64,000 nt of DNA from Streptomyces sp. L-9-10 (GCF_004151105.1 NZ_PHRF01000016.1:1-64000); one strand, 5' to 3'; positions 52,753 through 62,125 are shown, numbered from the stretch's first letter. Numbers and translations: made by a program. Notes: generated by a model from the sequence alone, not told the origin.

Positions 52753-54498
52753 GTGCCCGTGTCGCACATGCTCACCGCGCCCGGGGCGCCCTTCGCCGTC
52801 GTACGCGCCGAGAACGGCTCGCTCGTCTACGCCGAAGGGCCGCGCACCCTGCGCGAGTTCGTCGAGCCGACCTGGACCTTCGGCGATCAGCCGTTCCTGG
52901 TGGCGGAGGACCGGACGTATACGTACGGGGAGTTCTTCGCCGCCGCCTCCGCCCTCGCCAACCGGTTCGTCGGTACGTACGGGCTGCGCCCCGGTGACCG
53001 CGCCGCCATCGCCATGCGCAACCACCCCGAGTGGCAGATCGCCTTCTGGGCCGCCCAGTTGGCGGGGCTGATCGCCGTACCCCTCAACGCCTGGTGGACC
53101 GAGGCCGAGTTCACGTACGCGCTGGACGACTGCGCGCCGCGCGTGCTGCTCGTGGACGGTGAGCGGCTGCCGCGCGTCAGCCGATGGGCCGCGGGGCAGG
53201 GGCAGGGGCAGGGGGAGGGCGAAGGCGGGCGCGAGCCGGTGCGGATTGTCGTCTTCCACCACGACGGCTACGACGGCAACGACGGCGCGGCTGGCTGCGC
53301 CGGCGCGGTCGGCGCCCGCGTGGAACGGTACGAGGAACTCCCCGCCCCCGATCCCGCCACCGCGCCCCCCGACGTCGAGGTGCGCCCCGAGGACGACGCC
53401 ACCATCATCTACACCTCGGGGACGACGGGACGGCCCAGAGGCGCCGTCGCCACGCATCTCGCACAGGCGGGCGCGGCCATGAACCCGCGCTTCCAGGCCG
53501 CCGCCTCCGCCCTCGGGCGCGGGCAGCTGCCCGGCCAGGGGCCCGCGCCCATCACGCTCATGACGTTCCCGTTCTTCCACGTCGCGGCGTTCACCAGCCT
53601 CTATTCGGCGATGGCCGTCGGCGGCACGCTCGTCCTGATGCGGAAGTGGGACGCGCGACGGGCCCTGGAACTGATCCACGAGCACGGGGTGACGCACTAC
53701 GCGGGCGTCCCGGCCACCGCGCTCCAGCTGCTGGACGAGGCGACGGCCGCGAACGACCCGCTGGAATCTCTCGTCATGCTCGCCACCGGCGGAGCCGCCG
53801 CGCCGCCCGATCTGATCGCCCGCCTCACCGCCCGCTACGGGGAGCGCATCGAAGCCCGTAACGGGTACGGCCTGACGGAGACCTCCGGCGGCGTGCTCGC
53901 CAACTTCGGCGCCGACTACCGGCGGTTCCCGGCGAGCGTGGGACGTCCGACGCCGGTCACCGAGGTGCGGATCGCGGACCCGGCCGGCGAGACCCTGCCC
54001 GAGGGAAAGGTCGGGGAACTGTGGCTGCGCGGCCAGTCGCTCGTGCGCGGCTACTGGCGGGACGAGGCGTCGAGCGGGCGGGCGTTCTCCCGCGACGGCT
54101 GGTTCAGGACCGGTGACCTCGCGGTCGCACGGGACGACGGGCGCGTCAGCATCGTGGACCGGCTCAAGGACATGATCGTCCGCGGCGGCGAGAACGTGTA
54201 CTGCGTCGAGGTCGAGGACGTACTCCACGCCCATCCGGACGTCATCGACGCCGCCGTGCTCGGCGTCCCCCACCCCGTGCTGGGCGAGGAGGTCGCGGCG
54301 GTGGTGCGGATCAGGCCGGGCGCCGGGACGGACGCCGGAGAGCTGCGGGCCCATGTCGGCCGTCGGCTCGCCGCGTTCAAGGTGCCGGCGCATGTGCTCG
54401 TGTGGGAGGAGCCGCTGCCGCGTAACCCGACCGGCAAGATCCTCAAGCGTGAGCTGCGGGACCCGGTCGCGGAGCACATCCGCGCACGCGAGGAATGA
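52753..54498 (+). CDS. Acyl-CoA synthetase/AMP-dependent ligase
   Basis: 581 residues from a GTG at 52753; an ATG at 52768 is an alternative. All core motifs of the ANL superfamily are present: IIYTSGTTGRPRGAVATH (P-loop), YGLTETSGG, GWFRTGDLAVA with the ATP-binding Asp, DRLKDMIVRGGENVYCVEVE (hinge) and PRNPTGKILKREL with the catalytic Lys near the C-terminus. The enzyme should activate a carboxylate, probably a fatty acid, through an acyl-AMP to the CoA thioester. Between about residues 148 and 165 there is a low-complexity Gly-Gln/Gly-Glu insert encoded by GGGGCA-type repeats, which looks like slippage in a surface loop. It follows the SDR gene on the same strand at 143 bp. Confidence 0.93.
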   Translation: MPVSHMLTAPGAPFAVVRAENGSLVYAEGPRTLREFVEPTWTFGDQPFLVAEDRTYTYGEFFAAASALANRFVGTYGLRPGDRAAIAMRNHPEWQIAFWAAQLAGLIAVPLNAWWTEAEFTYALDDCAPRVLLVDGERLPRVSRWAAGQGQGQGEGEGGREPVRIVVFHHDGYDGNDGAAGCAGAVGARVERYEELPAPDPATAPPDVEVRPEDDATIIYTSGTTGRPRGAVATHLAQAGAAMNPRFQAAASALGRGQLPGQGPAPITLMTFPFFHVAAFTSLYSAMAVGGTLVLMRKWDARRALELIHEHGVTHYAGVPATALQLLDEATAANDPLESLVMLATGGAAAPPDLIARLTARYGERIEARNGYGLTETSGGVLANFGADYRRFPASVGRPTPVTEVRIADPAGETLPEGKVGELWLRGQSLVRGYWRDEASSGRAFSRDGWFRTGDLAVARDDGRVSIVDRLKDMIVRGGENVYCVEVEDVLHAHPDVIDAAVLGVPHPVLGEEVAAVVRIRPGAGTDAGELRAHVGRRLAAFKVPAHVLVWEEPLPRNPTGKILKRELRDPVAEHIRAREE

Positions 54499-54600
54499 CG
54501 GTCACGCACGAGGAACGACTGGCGCGCGCGAGGGAGGAAGGACTGGCGCGCGAGGAAGGACGCGAGGAAGGAAGGGAAGGAGCATGCGGGGCCGCCCGGA
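54499..54600. other. GA-rich tract between convergent genes
   Basis: Contains several degenerate GAGGAAGGA-type repeats on the plus strand. No gene is present. Confidence 0.5.
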
Positions 54601-54693
54601 GACGCTCAGGACCGACCGCTTCCCCATGACGCTCAGGACCGACCGCTTCCCCATGACGCTCAGAACCGACCGCTTCCCCATGACGCTCAGAAC
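54601..54693. repeat. 27-bp tandem repeat overlapping the M6 protease stop
   Basis: Three full units (54601, 54628 and 54655) and a partial fourth from 54682. Units one and two are identical; unit three differs at one base. The partial unit includes the stop and last codons of the protease gene, so the array seems to have grown from the gene end outward. Confidence 0.93.
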
Positions 54694-56129
54694 CGCTTTA
54701 CCCTGATCTTGAAACTTCCGTCCGGCTCCTGCTCCAGCACCGAGATCCTGATGCCGTTCTCCTGGTCGGTGAAGGTCTGACCCGGCCGGTACGGCGCGTC
54801 CGACAGTTCCGCGTGCACATTGGGCCTGCGCGTACAGCCACCGCTGTTCGGCTTGCCGTCCGCGACGGTGATCGGGCCGCGGCCCGTGTCGACCCCCGAG
54901 TCCACGCGGTAGATCAGGACACCCGGCTCGCAGACCGCCTCGTCATTGCCCTCGCGCGTCCGTACCTCCACCGCGTACCCCGACTCCTTGGAGATCGGTA
55001 CGAACGCCAGCTTCGGCCCGCCCGTGGTGGCCAGCGGACCGAGCACATGGTCGCTGATGCCCGCACCGGACGCGCAGCGGATCTGTTCGTCGTCGAGCCA
55101 GCCGAGCTTCCACTTGTGCCAGCCCAGCAGATCGTTGTTGGCGCCCCAGTCCTCGGACATGATGTCCCAGTGCCCGACCGAGCCGCCGCCGTCCATCGTG
55201 TAGAGATCGGGCAGTCCGAAGACATGGCCGTTCTCGTGCGGGAGCACCCGGTAGCCGGTCTCGGCGTACGACCCGGAGCCGTCGTCCTGGCGGCTGTAGA
55301 CGAACGACGTGTTGGAGAGCGGGGCGCCGTCGGCGTGCGGGGCGTCCGCGTTGCCGGAGAAGGTGACGGACAGGACGGTGTCCAGCGCCGAGGGGCCCGC
55401 GTTGGGTGTCACCAGCACGTTGACCAGGTCGTACGCGCTGAAGTCCACTGCCGGGTCGGTCACGGCCACGATGTCGTCGACCAGCTTTCGGTAGCCCGGC
55501 TCGTACGGTGACCCGCGCGCGATCCCGTACTCCGCGAAGGGCAGCGGCATCCGTACCCAGTCACGCAGCGGGGCCTCGGGACGGTAGTCGAGCCGCCCGT
55601 ACGAACTGGTTCTGAACCACTGCGACGTCTTCGGGAAGAACTCGGAGAGCCGGTCGAGCGCCTTCCCCGTGCCCGGCGCGTCCGGAAAGTCGATCATGAG
55701 GTTGAGAGCGCGGATCTTGCCCGTGGAACGGGAGTAACCGGCCGGGGTGGGCAGGCCCTCCGACATCTGTACGGCGATGTTCGAGGTGATACGGCACGGG
55801 CCGAGGGGGGAGCCCATGGCCAGTCCAGGGCCCCCTGAGGCGGGGCTGGTGACGTGGAGGGACGAACTCGCCGTGGTCAGCGCAGCGAGGGTGAGCGCCG
55901 TGAGGCCGGCGATGGCGGTGAGCCGGCGGGGACACTTGGTGCGCCTGAGGCGGCCGGAGGGCCGGGGGCGGGGGCGTCGGGCGCCTCCAGCGCCTCCAGT
56001 GCCTTCCGTGTCCTCCGTGTCCTCCGTGTCCTCCGCGTCTTCTGCGTCTTCTGCTTCTTCTGTGTCTTTGCTGGTTCCTGTGGCTCCGGCACTGCCGCCG
56101 GCTCCGCGTATCTGACGCCTCTGCTGCAT
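54687..56129 (-). CDS. Secreted M6 (immune inhibitor A-like) metalloprotease
   Basis: 480 residues from the ATG at 56129 (AAAGGG upstream). The N-terminal 60 residues include an acidic tract (repeated EDTEDTED, from repeated 9-bp units), a basic region and a hydrophobic segment (about 70-90) that serves as signal or anchor. The zinc site is PHENGHVFGLPDLY (about 295), i.e. HExxH plus the GLPDLYxxD extension of M6 peptidases. A second typical piece is GHWDIMSEDWG with the Met-turn. The protein should be exported and degrade extracellular proteins. The acidic tract before the signal segment is unusual and might be non-native extension if translation really starts further in. Confidence 0.88.
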   Translation of the reverse strand: MQQRRQIRGAGGSAGATGTSKDTEEAEDAEDAEDTEDTEDTEGTGGAGGARRPRPRPSGRLRRTKCPRRLTAIAGLTALTLAALTTASSSLHVTSPASGGPGLAMGSPLGPCRITSNIAVQMSEGLPTPAGYSRSTGKIRALNLMIDFPDAPGTGKALDRLSEFFPKTSQWFRTSSYGRLDYRPEAPLRDWVRMPLPFAEYGIARGSPYEPGYRKLVDDIVAVTDPAVDFSAYDLVNVLVTPNAGPSALDTVLSVTFSGNADAPHADGAPLSNTSFVYSRQDDGSGSYAETGYRVLPHENGHVFGLPDLYTMDGGGSVGHWDIMSEDWGANNDLLGWHKWKLGWLDDEQIRCASGAGISDHVLGPLATTGGPKLAFVPISKESGYAVEVRTREGNDEAVCEPGVLIYRVDSGVDTGRGPITVADGKPNSGGCTRRPNVHAELSDAPYRPGQTFTDQENGIRISVLEQEPDGSFKIRVKRF

Positions 56130-56454
56130 GCGGTCGCCCTTTACGTCCGCGGCAGTCGGCCGTACTGACTGCGCTGTTCGATCACCCTGCGTCGCTCGGC
56201 GTGTCGGCGCTCGCTGGGTGCGCCGATCGTGGGTTCCTGACACCGAATGGAGCAGAGTGACCCAGCTCACATGTTTGAGTGAAATAACCGGGGATGGCTT
56301 CCCCGTTTGCACGTGTGTCTCTGGGAAACGGGGAAGCGATCCCCGCTTGCGACCTACGAGCTACACGACGTCGTACTGCGACGACGTACGACGACGTACG
56401 ACGACGACTGCGACGTACTGCGACGTACTAGACCGACCGAGGGAAGGGCCCGAC
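56130..56454. other. Gap between M6 protease and TetR genes
   Basis: No supported gene in 325 bases. The region 56365-56430 is made of irregular CGACGACGTA and CGACGTACT repeats directly ahead of the TetR gene, rich in GTAC symmetry, so it could hold the operator of the TetR protein or simply be slippage-prone. Confidence 0.5.
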
Positions 56455-57111
56455 GTGACCGCCACCGCAGCTGAAACCCCAGCGCGCCGAGCGCCCCGCC
56501 CGCGCGCGGACGCTCTGCGCAACCGGGAGCGGATCGTGGCGGCGGCCCGTGAGATGTTCGTGGAGTACGGGGCCGACGCCCCGCTCGACGAGATCGCCCG
56601 TCGCGCCGGTATCGGCAATGCCACGCTCTACCGGCACTTCGCCGACCGGTACGCCCTCGTTCACGCGGTAGTGCGCTCCGTCATGGAGAGTGTCGCCGAC
56701 CAGGCGGACCGTATCGCCGCGGAGGAGCCCGACCCGTTCATCGCACTGCGCCGCTTCGTACACGCGGCGGCCGACGAACGAGTCGGGGCGCTCTGTCCGA
56801 TGCTGTCCGCCGCGTTTGACAGGGAACGTCCCGATCTGGACGCCCAGCGTGTGCGTCTGGAGACGGTCGTAGAGGGGCTCATGGAACGGGCGCGTCAGGC
56901 CGGGCGGTTGCGTACGGATGTCGCCGTCGGCGATCTGATGGTCGCGCTGTCCCAGCTCACCCGCCCACTGCCCGGCACCGGCTGCCTGGATATGGACCGG
57001 TTCACCCACCGGCATATCCAACTGTTCCTCGATGGCCTGGAAGCACCCGCCAGGTCCGAACTCGTCGGCTCGGCCGCGACTCTGGAGGATCTGCGCCGCG
57101 CCGCTCCGTGA
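56455..57111 (+). CDS. TetR family transcriptional regulator
   Basis: 218 residues from a GTG at 56455 (GAGGGAAGGG upstream). The DNA-binding domain is at about residues 20-70 (IVAAAREMFVEYG, then IARRAGIGNATLYRHFADR). The C-terminal ligand domain is of the SbtR-like kind (ALCPMLSAAFDRERPDLDAQ). TetR proteins repress efflux or catabolic genes until a ligand binds. The next gene on the same strand, 300 bp away, is a DHA2 multidrug transporter, which is the likely target. The spacing suggests that the two are not strictly one operon. Confidence 0.92.
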   Translation: MTATAAETPARRAPRPRADALRNRERIVAAAREMFVEYGADAPLDEIARRAGIGNATLYRHFADRYALVHAVVRSVMESVADQADRIAAEEPDPFIALRRFVHAAADERVGALCPMLSAAFDRERPDLDAQRVRLETVVEGLMERARQAGRLRTDVAVGDLMVALSQLTRPLPGTGCLDMDRFTHRHIQLFLDGLEAPARSELVGSAATLEDLRRAAP

Positions 57112-57411
57112 CGCGCCCTTGAACCAACGCACCGGCCAGGCCCGCGAACCCCGGCGGCCAGGCCCCCACCGTCCCAGTAGTCCATCCCGTGACCGAGACG
57201 GCTCCGGCAGTTCAGCTGTTCCGGCAAGCCCCAGTGGTCGCGCCCGGTTCAGAGGTTCGCCGGCGCATGTCCGTACCCGTGCCCGCGGCCAGCGGCCCGC
57301 TCTCCAGCGGCCGCACAGAGACTCCGTTGACTCCATGACTTCGTAGGTCACGCAGCGTCGCGTGCGCTTACGTACGTTTTCGCCTTTACGCATCCTTAGG
57401 TGGATACCTCC
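57112..57411. other. Promoter region of the DHA2 transporter gene
   Basis: No supported gene in 300 bases. It probably carries the transporter promoter and a TetR site; GCTTACGTACGTTTTCGC near 57366 is an AT-richer, partly symmetric stretch. Confidence 0.5.
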
Positions 57412-58947
57412 ATGTCAAAAACAGCCGAAACGCGGCTCCCCGATCCAGGGGCCACGGCCGCCGACCCCAGCCGCTGGAAAGCGCTGGTGTTCATCGCCCT
57501 CGCGCAGCTGATGGTCGTACTCGACGCGACGATCGTGAACATCGCGCTGCCCTCCGCCCAGCAGGACCTGGGCATATCGGACGGCAACAAGCAGTGGGTC
57601 ATCACGGCCTACGCCCTCGCTTTCGGCGGTCTGCTCCTCTTCGGCGGACGTATCGCCGACCTGTGGGGCCGTAAGCGCACGTTCGTCACCGGCCTCATCG
57701 GCTTCGCCGCAGCGTCCGCCATCGGCGGCGCGGCCAACAGCGAGGGGCTGCTGCTCGGCGCCCGCGCGCTCCAGGGCGTCTTCGGCGCGCTGCTCGCGCC
57801 CGCCGCTCTGTCGCTGCTCGCCGTGACCTTCACCGACGCCAAGGAGCGGGCCAAGGCCTTCGGCATCTTCGGAGCGATCGCCGGTGGCGGTGGCGCCGTG
57901 GGTCTGATCCTCGGTGGATTCCTCACCGAGTACCTGGACTGGCGCTGGACGTTCTTCGTCAACATCCCGTTCGCGATCGTCGCCGCCCTGGGCGCGTACT
58001 TCGTGATCCGCGAGCCCGCGGGCGGCCGCAACCGCTCCGCGCTGGACATCCCCGGCGTCGTGCTCTCCACGCTGGGCCTGGTCTCGCTGGTGTACGGCTT
58101 CACCCGCGCCGAGTCCGACGGCTGGAGCGACGCGACGACGATCTCGCTCTTCGTCGCCGCCGCGGTCCTGCTGGTCACGTTCGTGGCCGTCGAGTCGAGG
58201 GTCAAGGCCCCGCTGCTGCCGCTGCGCGTGGTGACCAACCGCAACCGCGCCGGTGTCTACCTCTCGCTGGGCCTCGCCATCATCGGCATGTTCGGTCTGT
58301 TCCTCTTCCTGACGTACTACCTCCAGGTGGTCGAGGGGTACTCGCCGGTCAAGACGGGCTTCGCCTTCATGCCGATGATCGTGGGCATGATCACGGGCTC
58401 GACCCAGATCGGTGCCCGGCTGATGACCCGGGTGGCGCCCCGCTATCTGATGGGCCCCGGCTTCCTGGTCGCCTCCGTCGGCATGCTCCTGCTGACCCAG
58501 CTGGAGATCGGCTCCTCGTACACCGGCCTGATCCTGCCGGCGGAGCTGCTGCTCGGCCTCGGTATGGGTACGGCGTTCATGCCGGCCATGGCGCTCGCCA
58601 CGCACGGCATCGAGCCGCGTGACGCGGGTGTCGCCTCGGCGATGGTCAACACCTCGCAGCAGGTGGGCGGCGCGATCGGTACGGCGCTGCTGAACACGAT
58701 CGCGGCCTCGGCCACGACCGCGTACGTCACCTCCCACGCGGCGACGGCCACCAACGCGCAGCTGCTTCAGCTCCAGGCCCTGGTGGCCGGCTTCTCCAGC
58801 GCGATCTGGTGGGCGGTCGGCATCCTGCTGGTCGCCGCGGCGATCGCCGTGACCCTCATCAACACGGGCCGTCCCGGCACTTCGCCGGTCGCCTCGGGTG
58901 CCGAGGGCGTGGAGGACGAGATCAAGATTCCGGTGGCGATGCACTGA
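57412..58947 (+). CDS. DHA2 (14-TMS) MFS multidrug efflux transporter
   Basis: 511 residues from the ATG at 57412; a GTG at 57400 is an alternative. Fourteen membrane segments can be followed. MFS motif D1 is AQLMVVLDATIVNIALP in the first segment, motif A is GGRIADLWGRKR (about 85), and motif C is GGGGAVGLILGG in the fifth segment. This is the QacA/EmrB type, which exports hydrophobic or cationic compounds with proton antiport. It lies between a TetR gene upstream and a convergent MarR gene downstream. A strong hairpin ends the transcript. Confidence 0.95.
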   Translation: MSKTAETRLPDPGATAADPSRWKALVFIALAQLMVVLDATIVNIALPSAQQDLGISDGNKQWVITAYALAFGGLLLFGGRIADLWGRKRTFVTGLIGFAAASAIGGAANSEGLLLGARALQGVFGALLAPAALSLLAVTFTDAKERAKAFGIFGAIAGGGGAVGLILGGFLTEYLDWRWTFFVNIPFAIVAALGAYFVIREPAGGRNRSALDIPGVVLSTLGLVSLVYGFTRAESDGWSDATTISLFVAAAVLLVTFVAVESRVKAPLLPLRVVTNRNRAGVYLSLGLAIIGMFGLFLFLTYYLQVVEGYSPVKTGFAFMPMIVGMITGSTQIGARLMTRVAPRYLMGPGFLVASVGMLLLTQLEIGSSYTGLILPAELLLGLGMGTAFMPAMALATHGIEPRDAGVASAMVNTSQQVGGAIGTALLNTIAASATTAYVTSHAATATNAQLLQLQALVAGFSSAIWWAVGILLVAAAIAVTLINTGRPGTSPVASGAEGVEDEIKIPVAMH

Positions 58948-58971
58948 CGGTCGCTGCTCCACGGTACGGAA

Positions 58972-59013
58972 CCGCCCCGGTGCCGCCGCGATTCAGCGGT
59001 GGTACCGGGGCGG
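58972..59013. terminator. Hairpin terminator between the transporter and MarR genes
   Basis: Arms 58972-58984 (CCGCCCCGGTGCC) and 59001-59013 pair over 13 bp with one G-T-type mismatch, and the enclosed part forms an inner CCGC/GCGG stem. It lies between convergent genes and may stop transcription in both directions. Confidence 0.75.
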
Positions 59014-59107
59014 ATGCGTACCCGTGGTTCGTAGCCGCGGGACGTCGCGACGTCGCGACTCATGCCAGACGGTCGCGGCGTTCCTCGCTCATGCCGTATC
59101 TCGTGCG

Positions 59108-59632
59108 TCAGCGGCGCCAGGGCAGATCCGCGCCCGTGCCCTCCGGCTGGAGCCCTTCCGCCATCACCCGCATGATCTCGCCGAGCTGTCCGACCTGCTC
59201 GGGGCTGAGCCGGTCGAAGATCGCCTGGCGTACGGCGGCGACATGGCCGGGCGCCGACTTCTCCAGGACTTCGTTTCCCAGGTCCGTCAGGAACGCGTTC
59301 TGTCCGCGCTTGTCGGAGGGACAGTCCTCGCGCTGCACCCAGCCGTGCTGCTCCAGCCGCGCGATCGCGTGCGACAGCCGTGACCTGGTGATTTTGGCGT
59401 CCTTGGCCAGCTGCGTCATCCGCATCCGGCGACGCGGAGCGCGCGCGAGATGCACGAGCAGGGCGTAGTAGATGTGCGGCATTCCGGCGTCACGCTGGAG
59501 CTGGCGGTCGAGATGGTCCTCCAGCAGTGTGGTGGCCTGGAGATACGCCTGCCAGACGTGCTGCTCATCGCCGCTGAGCCAGCGAGGCTCCTCGCCCGTA
59601 CCGGCGCCGTTGCCGGTGGATGCCGTGGTCAT
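59108..59632 (-). CDS. MarR family transcriptional regulator
   Basis: 174 residues from the ATG at 59632; the ATG-like start at 59650 is less likely. The winged helix runs from RMRMTQLAKDAKITRSRLSHAIARLE (recognition helix) through WVQREDCPSDKRGQNAFLTDLG (wing, with the usual Asp-x-Arg). MarR proteins respond to phenolics, oxidants or drugs. It is divergent from an extradiol dioxygenase gene across a 171-bp gap that contains two copies of a CTTGA-n-AGTT site. It is therefore probably a repressor of that enzyme and of itself, induced by a catechol or quinone-like compound. Confidence 0.93.
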   Translation of the reverse strand: MTTASTGNGAGTGEEPRWLSGDEQHVWQAYLQATTLLEDHLDRQLQRDAGMPHIYYALLVHLARAPRRRMRMTQLAKDAKITRSRLSHAIARLEQHGWVQREDCPSDKRGQNAFLTDLGNEVLEKSAPGHVAAVRQAIFDRLSPEQVGQLGEIMRVMAEGLQPEGTGADLPWRR

Positions 59633-59651
59633 GTGTTCCACTCTACCCATT

Positions 59652-59707
59652 CTTGAAAGTTAAACTAGGTTTGGTTAGGATTGTCGGCGAATGCTTGATA
59701 GTTCAAG
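59652..59707. promoter_or_regulatory. Two related operator-like sites between MarR and dioxygenase genes
   Basis: CTTGAAAGTTAAAC at 59652-59665 and CTTGATAGTTCAAG at 59694-59707 (a perfect 5-bp inverted repeat) start exactly 42 bp apart, about four helical turns. They are in the least GC-rich part of the gap and are good candidates for MarR dimer sites. Confidence 0.65.
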
Positions 59708-59803
59708 TAGAAGTCGCAGTGGAAACAGCTGGGATCCGTGAACAGAGAGATCCACGGAGAGCGATCCACGGACAGAGGCAGGCCCAACGGACCGGGAGTC
59801 GCC

Positions 59804-60586
59804 ATGAAAGCCGTCGCGGAGCGCATGCCCGCCCTCTACCTCTCCCATGGGGCCCCGCCGCTGGCCGATGATCCGGTCTGGCCGGGCGAACTGGCCGCCT
59901 GGTCCGCGACGCTGCCCCGCCCCAAGGCGATCCTGATGGTCTCCGCGCACTGGGAAGAGGCCCCGCTCGCGCTCGGCGCGACCGAGACCGTGCCGCTGGT
60001 GTACGACTTCTGGGGCTTCCCCGAGCACTACTACGCGGTGCGGTACGCGGCGCCGGGGGCGCCCGAGCTGGCCGACTCCGTACGGAAGCTGCTGCGCGGC
60101 GCCGGGACGCCGGTGCAGGACGTGCCGGACCGCGGGCTCGATCACGGCGCGTATGTGCCCCTGGTGGAGATGTTCCCGGAGGCCGACATTCCGGTGCTCC
60201 AGGTCTCCATGCCCACGCTCGACCCGCAAAAGCTGCTGGAGATCGGGCGCAAGCTGGCGCCGCTGCGGGATGAGGGCGTACTGATCGTCGGCAGTGGCTT
60301 CTTCACCCACAACCTGGCCGCGCTGCGGCACACGGGCGGCGGGGTGCCCAGCTGGTCGGCGGAGTTCGACGACTGGGGTACGCGGGCGCTGCGGGCGCGG
60401 GACGTCGATGCCCTGCTCGACTTCGAGCACAAGGCCCCGGCCGGCCGGCTGGCCCACCCCCGTACTGAGCACCTCGCGCCACTCTTCGTGACGCTGGGTG
60501 CGTCGGAGGGCGAGCTGGAGAGCTGCCGGAGCGTGATCGACGGCTTCTGGATGGGCCTGGCGAAGAGGTCGGTCCAGTTCGGCTGA
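59804..60586 (+). CDS. Class III extradiol dioxygenase (DODA/YgiD-like)
   Basis: 260 residues from the ATG at 59804 (GGGAG upstream). The zinc/iron ligands of the family are visible: LYLSHGAPPL (first His), VSAHWEEAP (second His) and the later GLDHGAYVPLVEMFPEADIPV stretch, with GSGFFTHNL completing the active site. The length equals that of 4,5-DOPA dioxygenase-like proteins, which cleave catechol rings. The physiological substrate is unknown; a role in removing catechols or quinones fits the divergent MarR gene. Confidence 0.93.
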   Translation: MKAVAERMPALYLSHGAPPLADDPVWPGELAAWSATLPRPKAILMVSAHWEEAPLALGATETVPLVYDFWGFPEHYYAVRYAAPGAPELADSVRKLLRGAGTPVQDVPDRGLDHGAYVPLVEMFPEADIPVLQVSMPTLDPQKLLEIGRKLAPLRDEGVLIVGSGFFTHNLAALRHTGGGVPSWSAEFDDWGTRALRARDVDALLDFEHKAPAGRLAHPRTEHLAPLFVTLGASEGELESCRSVIDGFWMGLAKRSVQFG

Positions 60587-61041
60587 CGCTGGGGTTCGGC
60601 TGGCGGTGCGGTTCGGGAGACGATTCGGTTCGGTTGACGGTGGGGTTCGGCTGATGAGGTGACGAGCCGACGTGCCGATGTTCTGATGCGCCGGAGGGCC
60701 GACGGGGCGGCCGCCGGCCCGGCGGCAGGCGCCGGCCCGGCCTGCGCTGAGCAACCAAAGACGGGCGCGAGCCGTCTTCAGGGATGTGGGGTTACAGGGA
60801 TCCGCAGGGATACGGGACGACCGGGGCCCGGTCCGGATCCCGGCCCTCACCCCTGCTCTGACCTGCGCTTCTGGCCCTCCCCGCGGCACCGGCGACGCCG
60901 TCGTGGCGGCACAGGGTACTGCATGATCACAAAATCCATGTACGGCATGGGAATTCTGTCCGGATTCCAGTCGTTGTTTCCTTCGGATGCAGGGCACCCG
61001 CAAGGGTGTCGCGACCTACTCAGTTCAGTAAGGGAGCTCGC
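60587..61041. other. Gap upstream of hrdD with imperfect repeats
   Basis: No supported gene in 455 bases. At 60583-60660 a GGTTCGGCTG-type unit recurs several times imperfectly. From 60890 the sequence becomes less GC-rich and contains the sigma-R-type promoter listed next. Confidence 0.6.
60949..60975 (+). promoter_or_regulatory. Sigma-R-type promoter of hrdD
   Basis: GGGAAT at 60949-60954 and GTT at 60973-60975 are separated by exactly 18 bases, matching the GGAAT-N18-GTT consensus of the thiol-oxidative-stress sigma factor SigR in Streptomyces. The start codon is 67 bp downstream. hrdD is an established SigR target in S. coelicolor, which supports this reading. Confidence 0.75.
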
Positions 61042-62037
61042 ATGGCAACCCGTGCCGTCGCCCGTCGTACCGCCTCTGGCGGGACGAAAGCGGCAAGCAG
61101 TGTTCGCGCTGTAGGCGGGGAGATCGCCGACCGCGACCTGGTCGGCATGTACCTCGACGAGATCGCGCGTACGCCGCTGCTCGACGCCGAAAAGGAAGTC
61201 GAGCTGTCCCAGACCATCGAGGCCGGAGTCTACGCCCGGCAGATCCTCGACGGCGAGGTGAAGAGCGAGGCGGGTGGTGCTTCGCACGAAGAGCTCGAGG
61301 CGCTGGTCGCCGCGGGCGAGCGTGCGAAGGACGTCTTCATACGCTCGAACCTCCGCCTGGTGGTCGCCGTGGCGCGGCGTTACCCGCGCAGCGGTCTGCC
61401 CCTGCTGGATCTGATCCAGGAGGGCAACGCCGGCCTGGTGCGTGCCGTGGAAAAGTTCGACTACGCCAAGGGCTTCAAGTTCTCCACGTACGCGACGTGG
61501 TGGATCCGCCAGGCCATCACGCGGTCCATAGCGGACCAGTCCCGGACGATCCGGCTGCCGGTCCATCTCGTGGAGGAGCTGGGCAGGATCCGGCGCGTTC
61601 AGCGGGAGTTCAACCGTGAGAACGGACGGGATCCGGAGCCCGAAGAGGTCGCCGCGGAGCTGGGGTCGAACCCGGCGCGGATCAACGACGTACTGGACTG
61701 GGCGCGTGACCCGGTCAGTCTGAACATGTCGGTGGACGACGACGGGGACACGCAGTTCGGTGATCTGCTGGAGGACACCTCCGCGGTATCGCCCGAGCAG
61801 TCCGTGCTGACGCTGCTCCGCAGTGAGGAGCTGGAGGACCTGATCGGCAAGCTCGACCAGCGCACGGCCTCGATCATCAGGATGCGGTACGGCATCGAGG
61901 ACGGCCGCGAGCGCACGCTCACCGAGGTGGGCAAGCAGCACGGCCTGACCCGCGAGCGGATACGGCAGATCGAGAAGCACGCGCTGATGGAGCTGAAAAA
62001 GATGGCTCGTGACACAGGTTTCGACGCGGCGGCGTGA
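61042..62037 (+). CDS. hrdD: RNA polymerase principal-like (group 2) sigma factor HrdD
   Basis: 331 residues from the ATG at 61042 (AGGGAG upstream). Region 1.2 is [20 protein letters not shown]; region 2 is [20 protein letters not shown] through [20 protein letters not shown] and [20 protein letters not shown], nearly identical to primary sigma factors; region 4 ends with [17 protein letters not shown]. The long acidic region 1.1 of HrdB is missing, so it is not the main sigma factor. The N-terminus MATRAVARR and [13 protein letters not shown] match my memory of HrdD. It is non-essential in known species. The SigR-type promoter upstream fits stress induction. Confidence 0.9.
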   Translation: MATRAVARRTASGGTKAASSVRAVGGEIADRDLVGMYLDEIARTPLLDAEKEVELSQTIEAGVYARQILDGEVKSEAGGASHEELEALVAAGERAKDVFIRSNLRLVVAVARRYPRSGLPLLDLIQEGNAGLVRAVEKFDYAKGFKFSTYATWWIRQAITRSIADQSRTIRLPVHLVEELGRIRRVQREFNRENGRDPEPEEVAAELGSNPARINDVLDWARDPVSLNMSVDDDGDTQFGDLLEDTSAVSPEQSVLTLLRSEELEDLIGKLDQRTASIIRMRYGIEDGRERTLTEVGKQHGLTRERIRQIEKHALMELKKMARDTGFDAAA

Positions 62038-62125
62038 CGTCGCCGTCCTGTAGCCGTAGTGTCCCCCTTACTCGTACTGTCTCTCCGAGCGGTACGTACG
62101 GGCCGATACGTCGGCCCCCGAGAGC

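Noticed and set aside
57415-58962. 515-residue open frame on the minus strand
   Set aside because: It mirrors the DHA2 transporter gene almost exactly and is His/Asp/Arg/Gly-rich without any fold.
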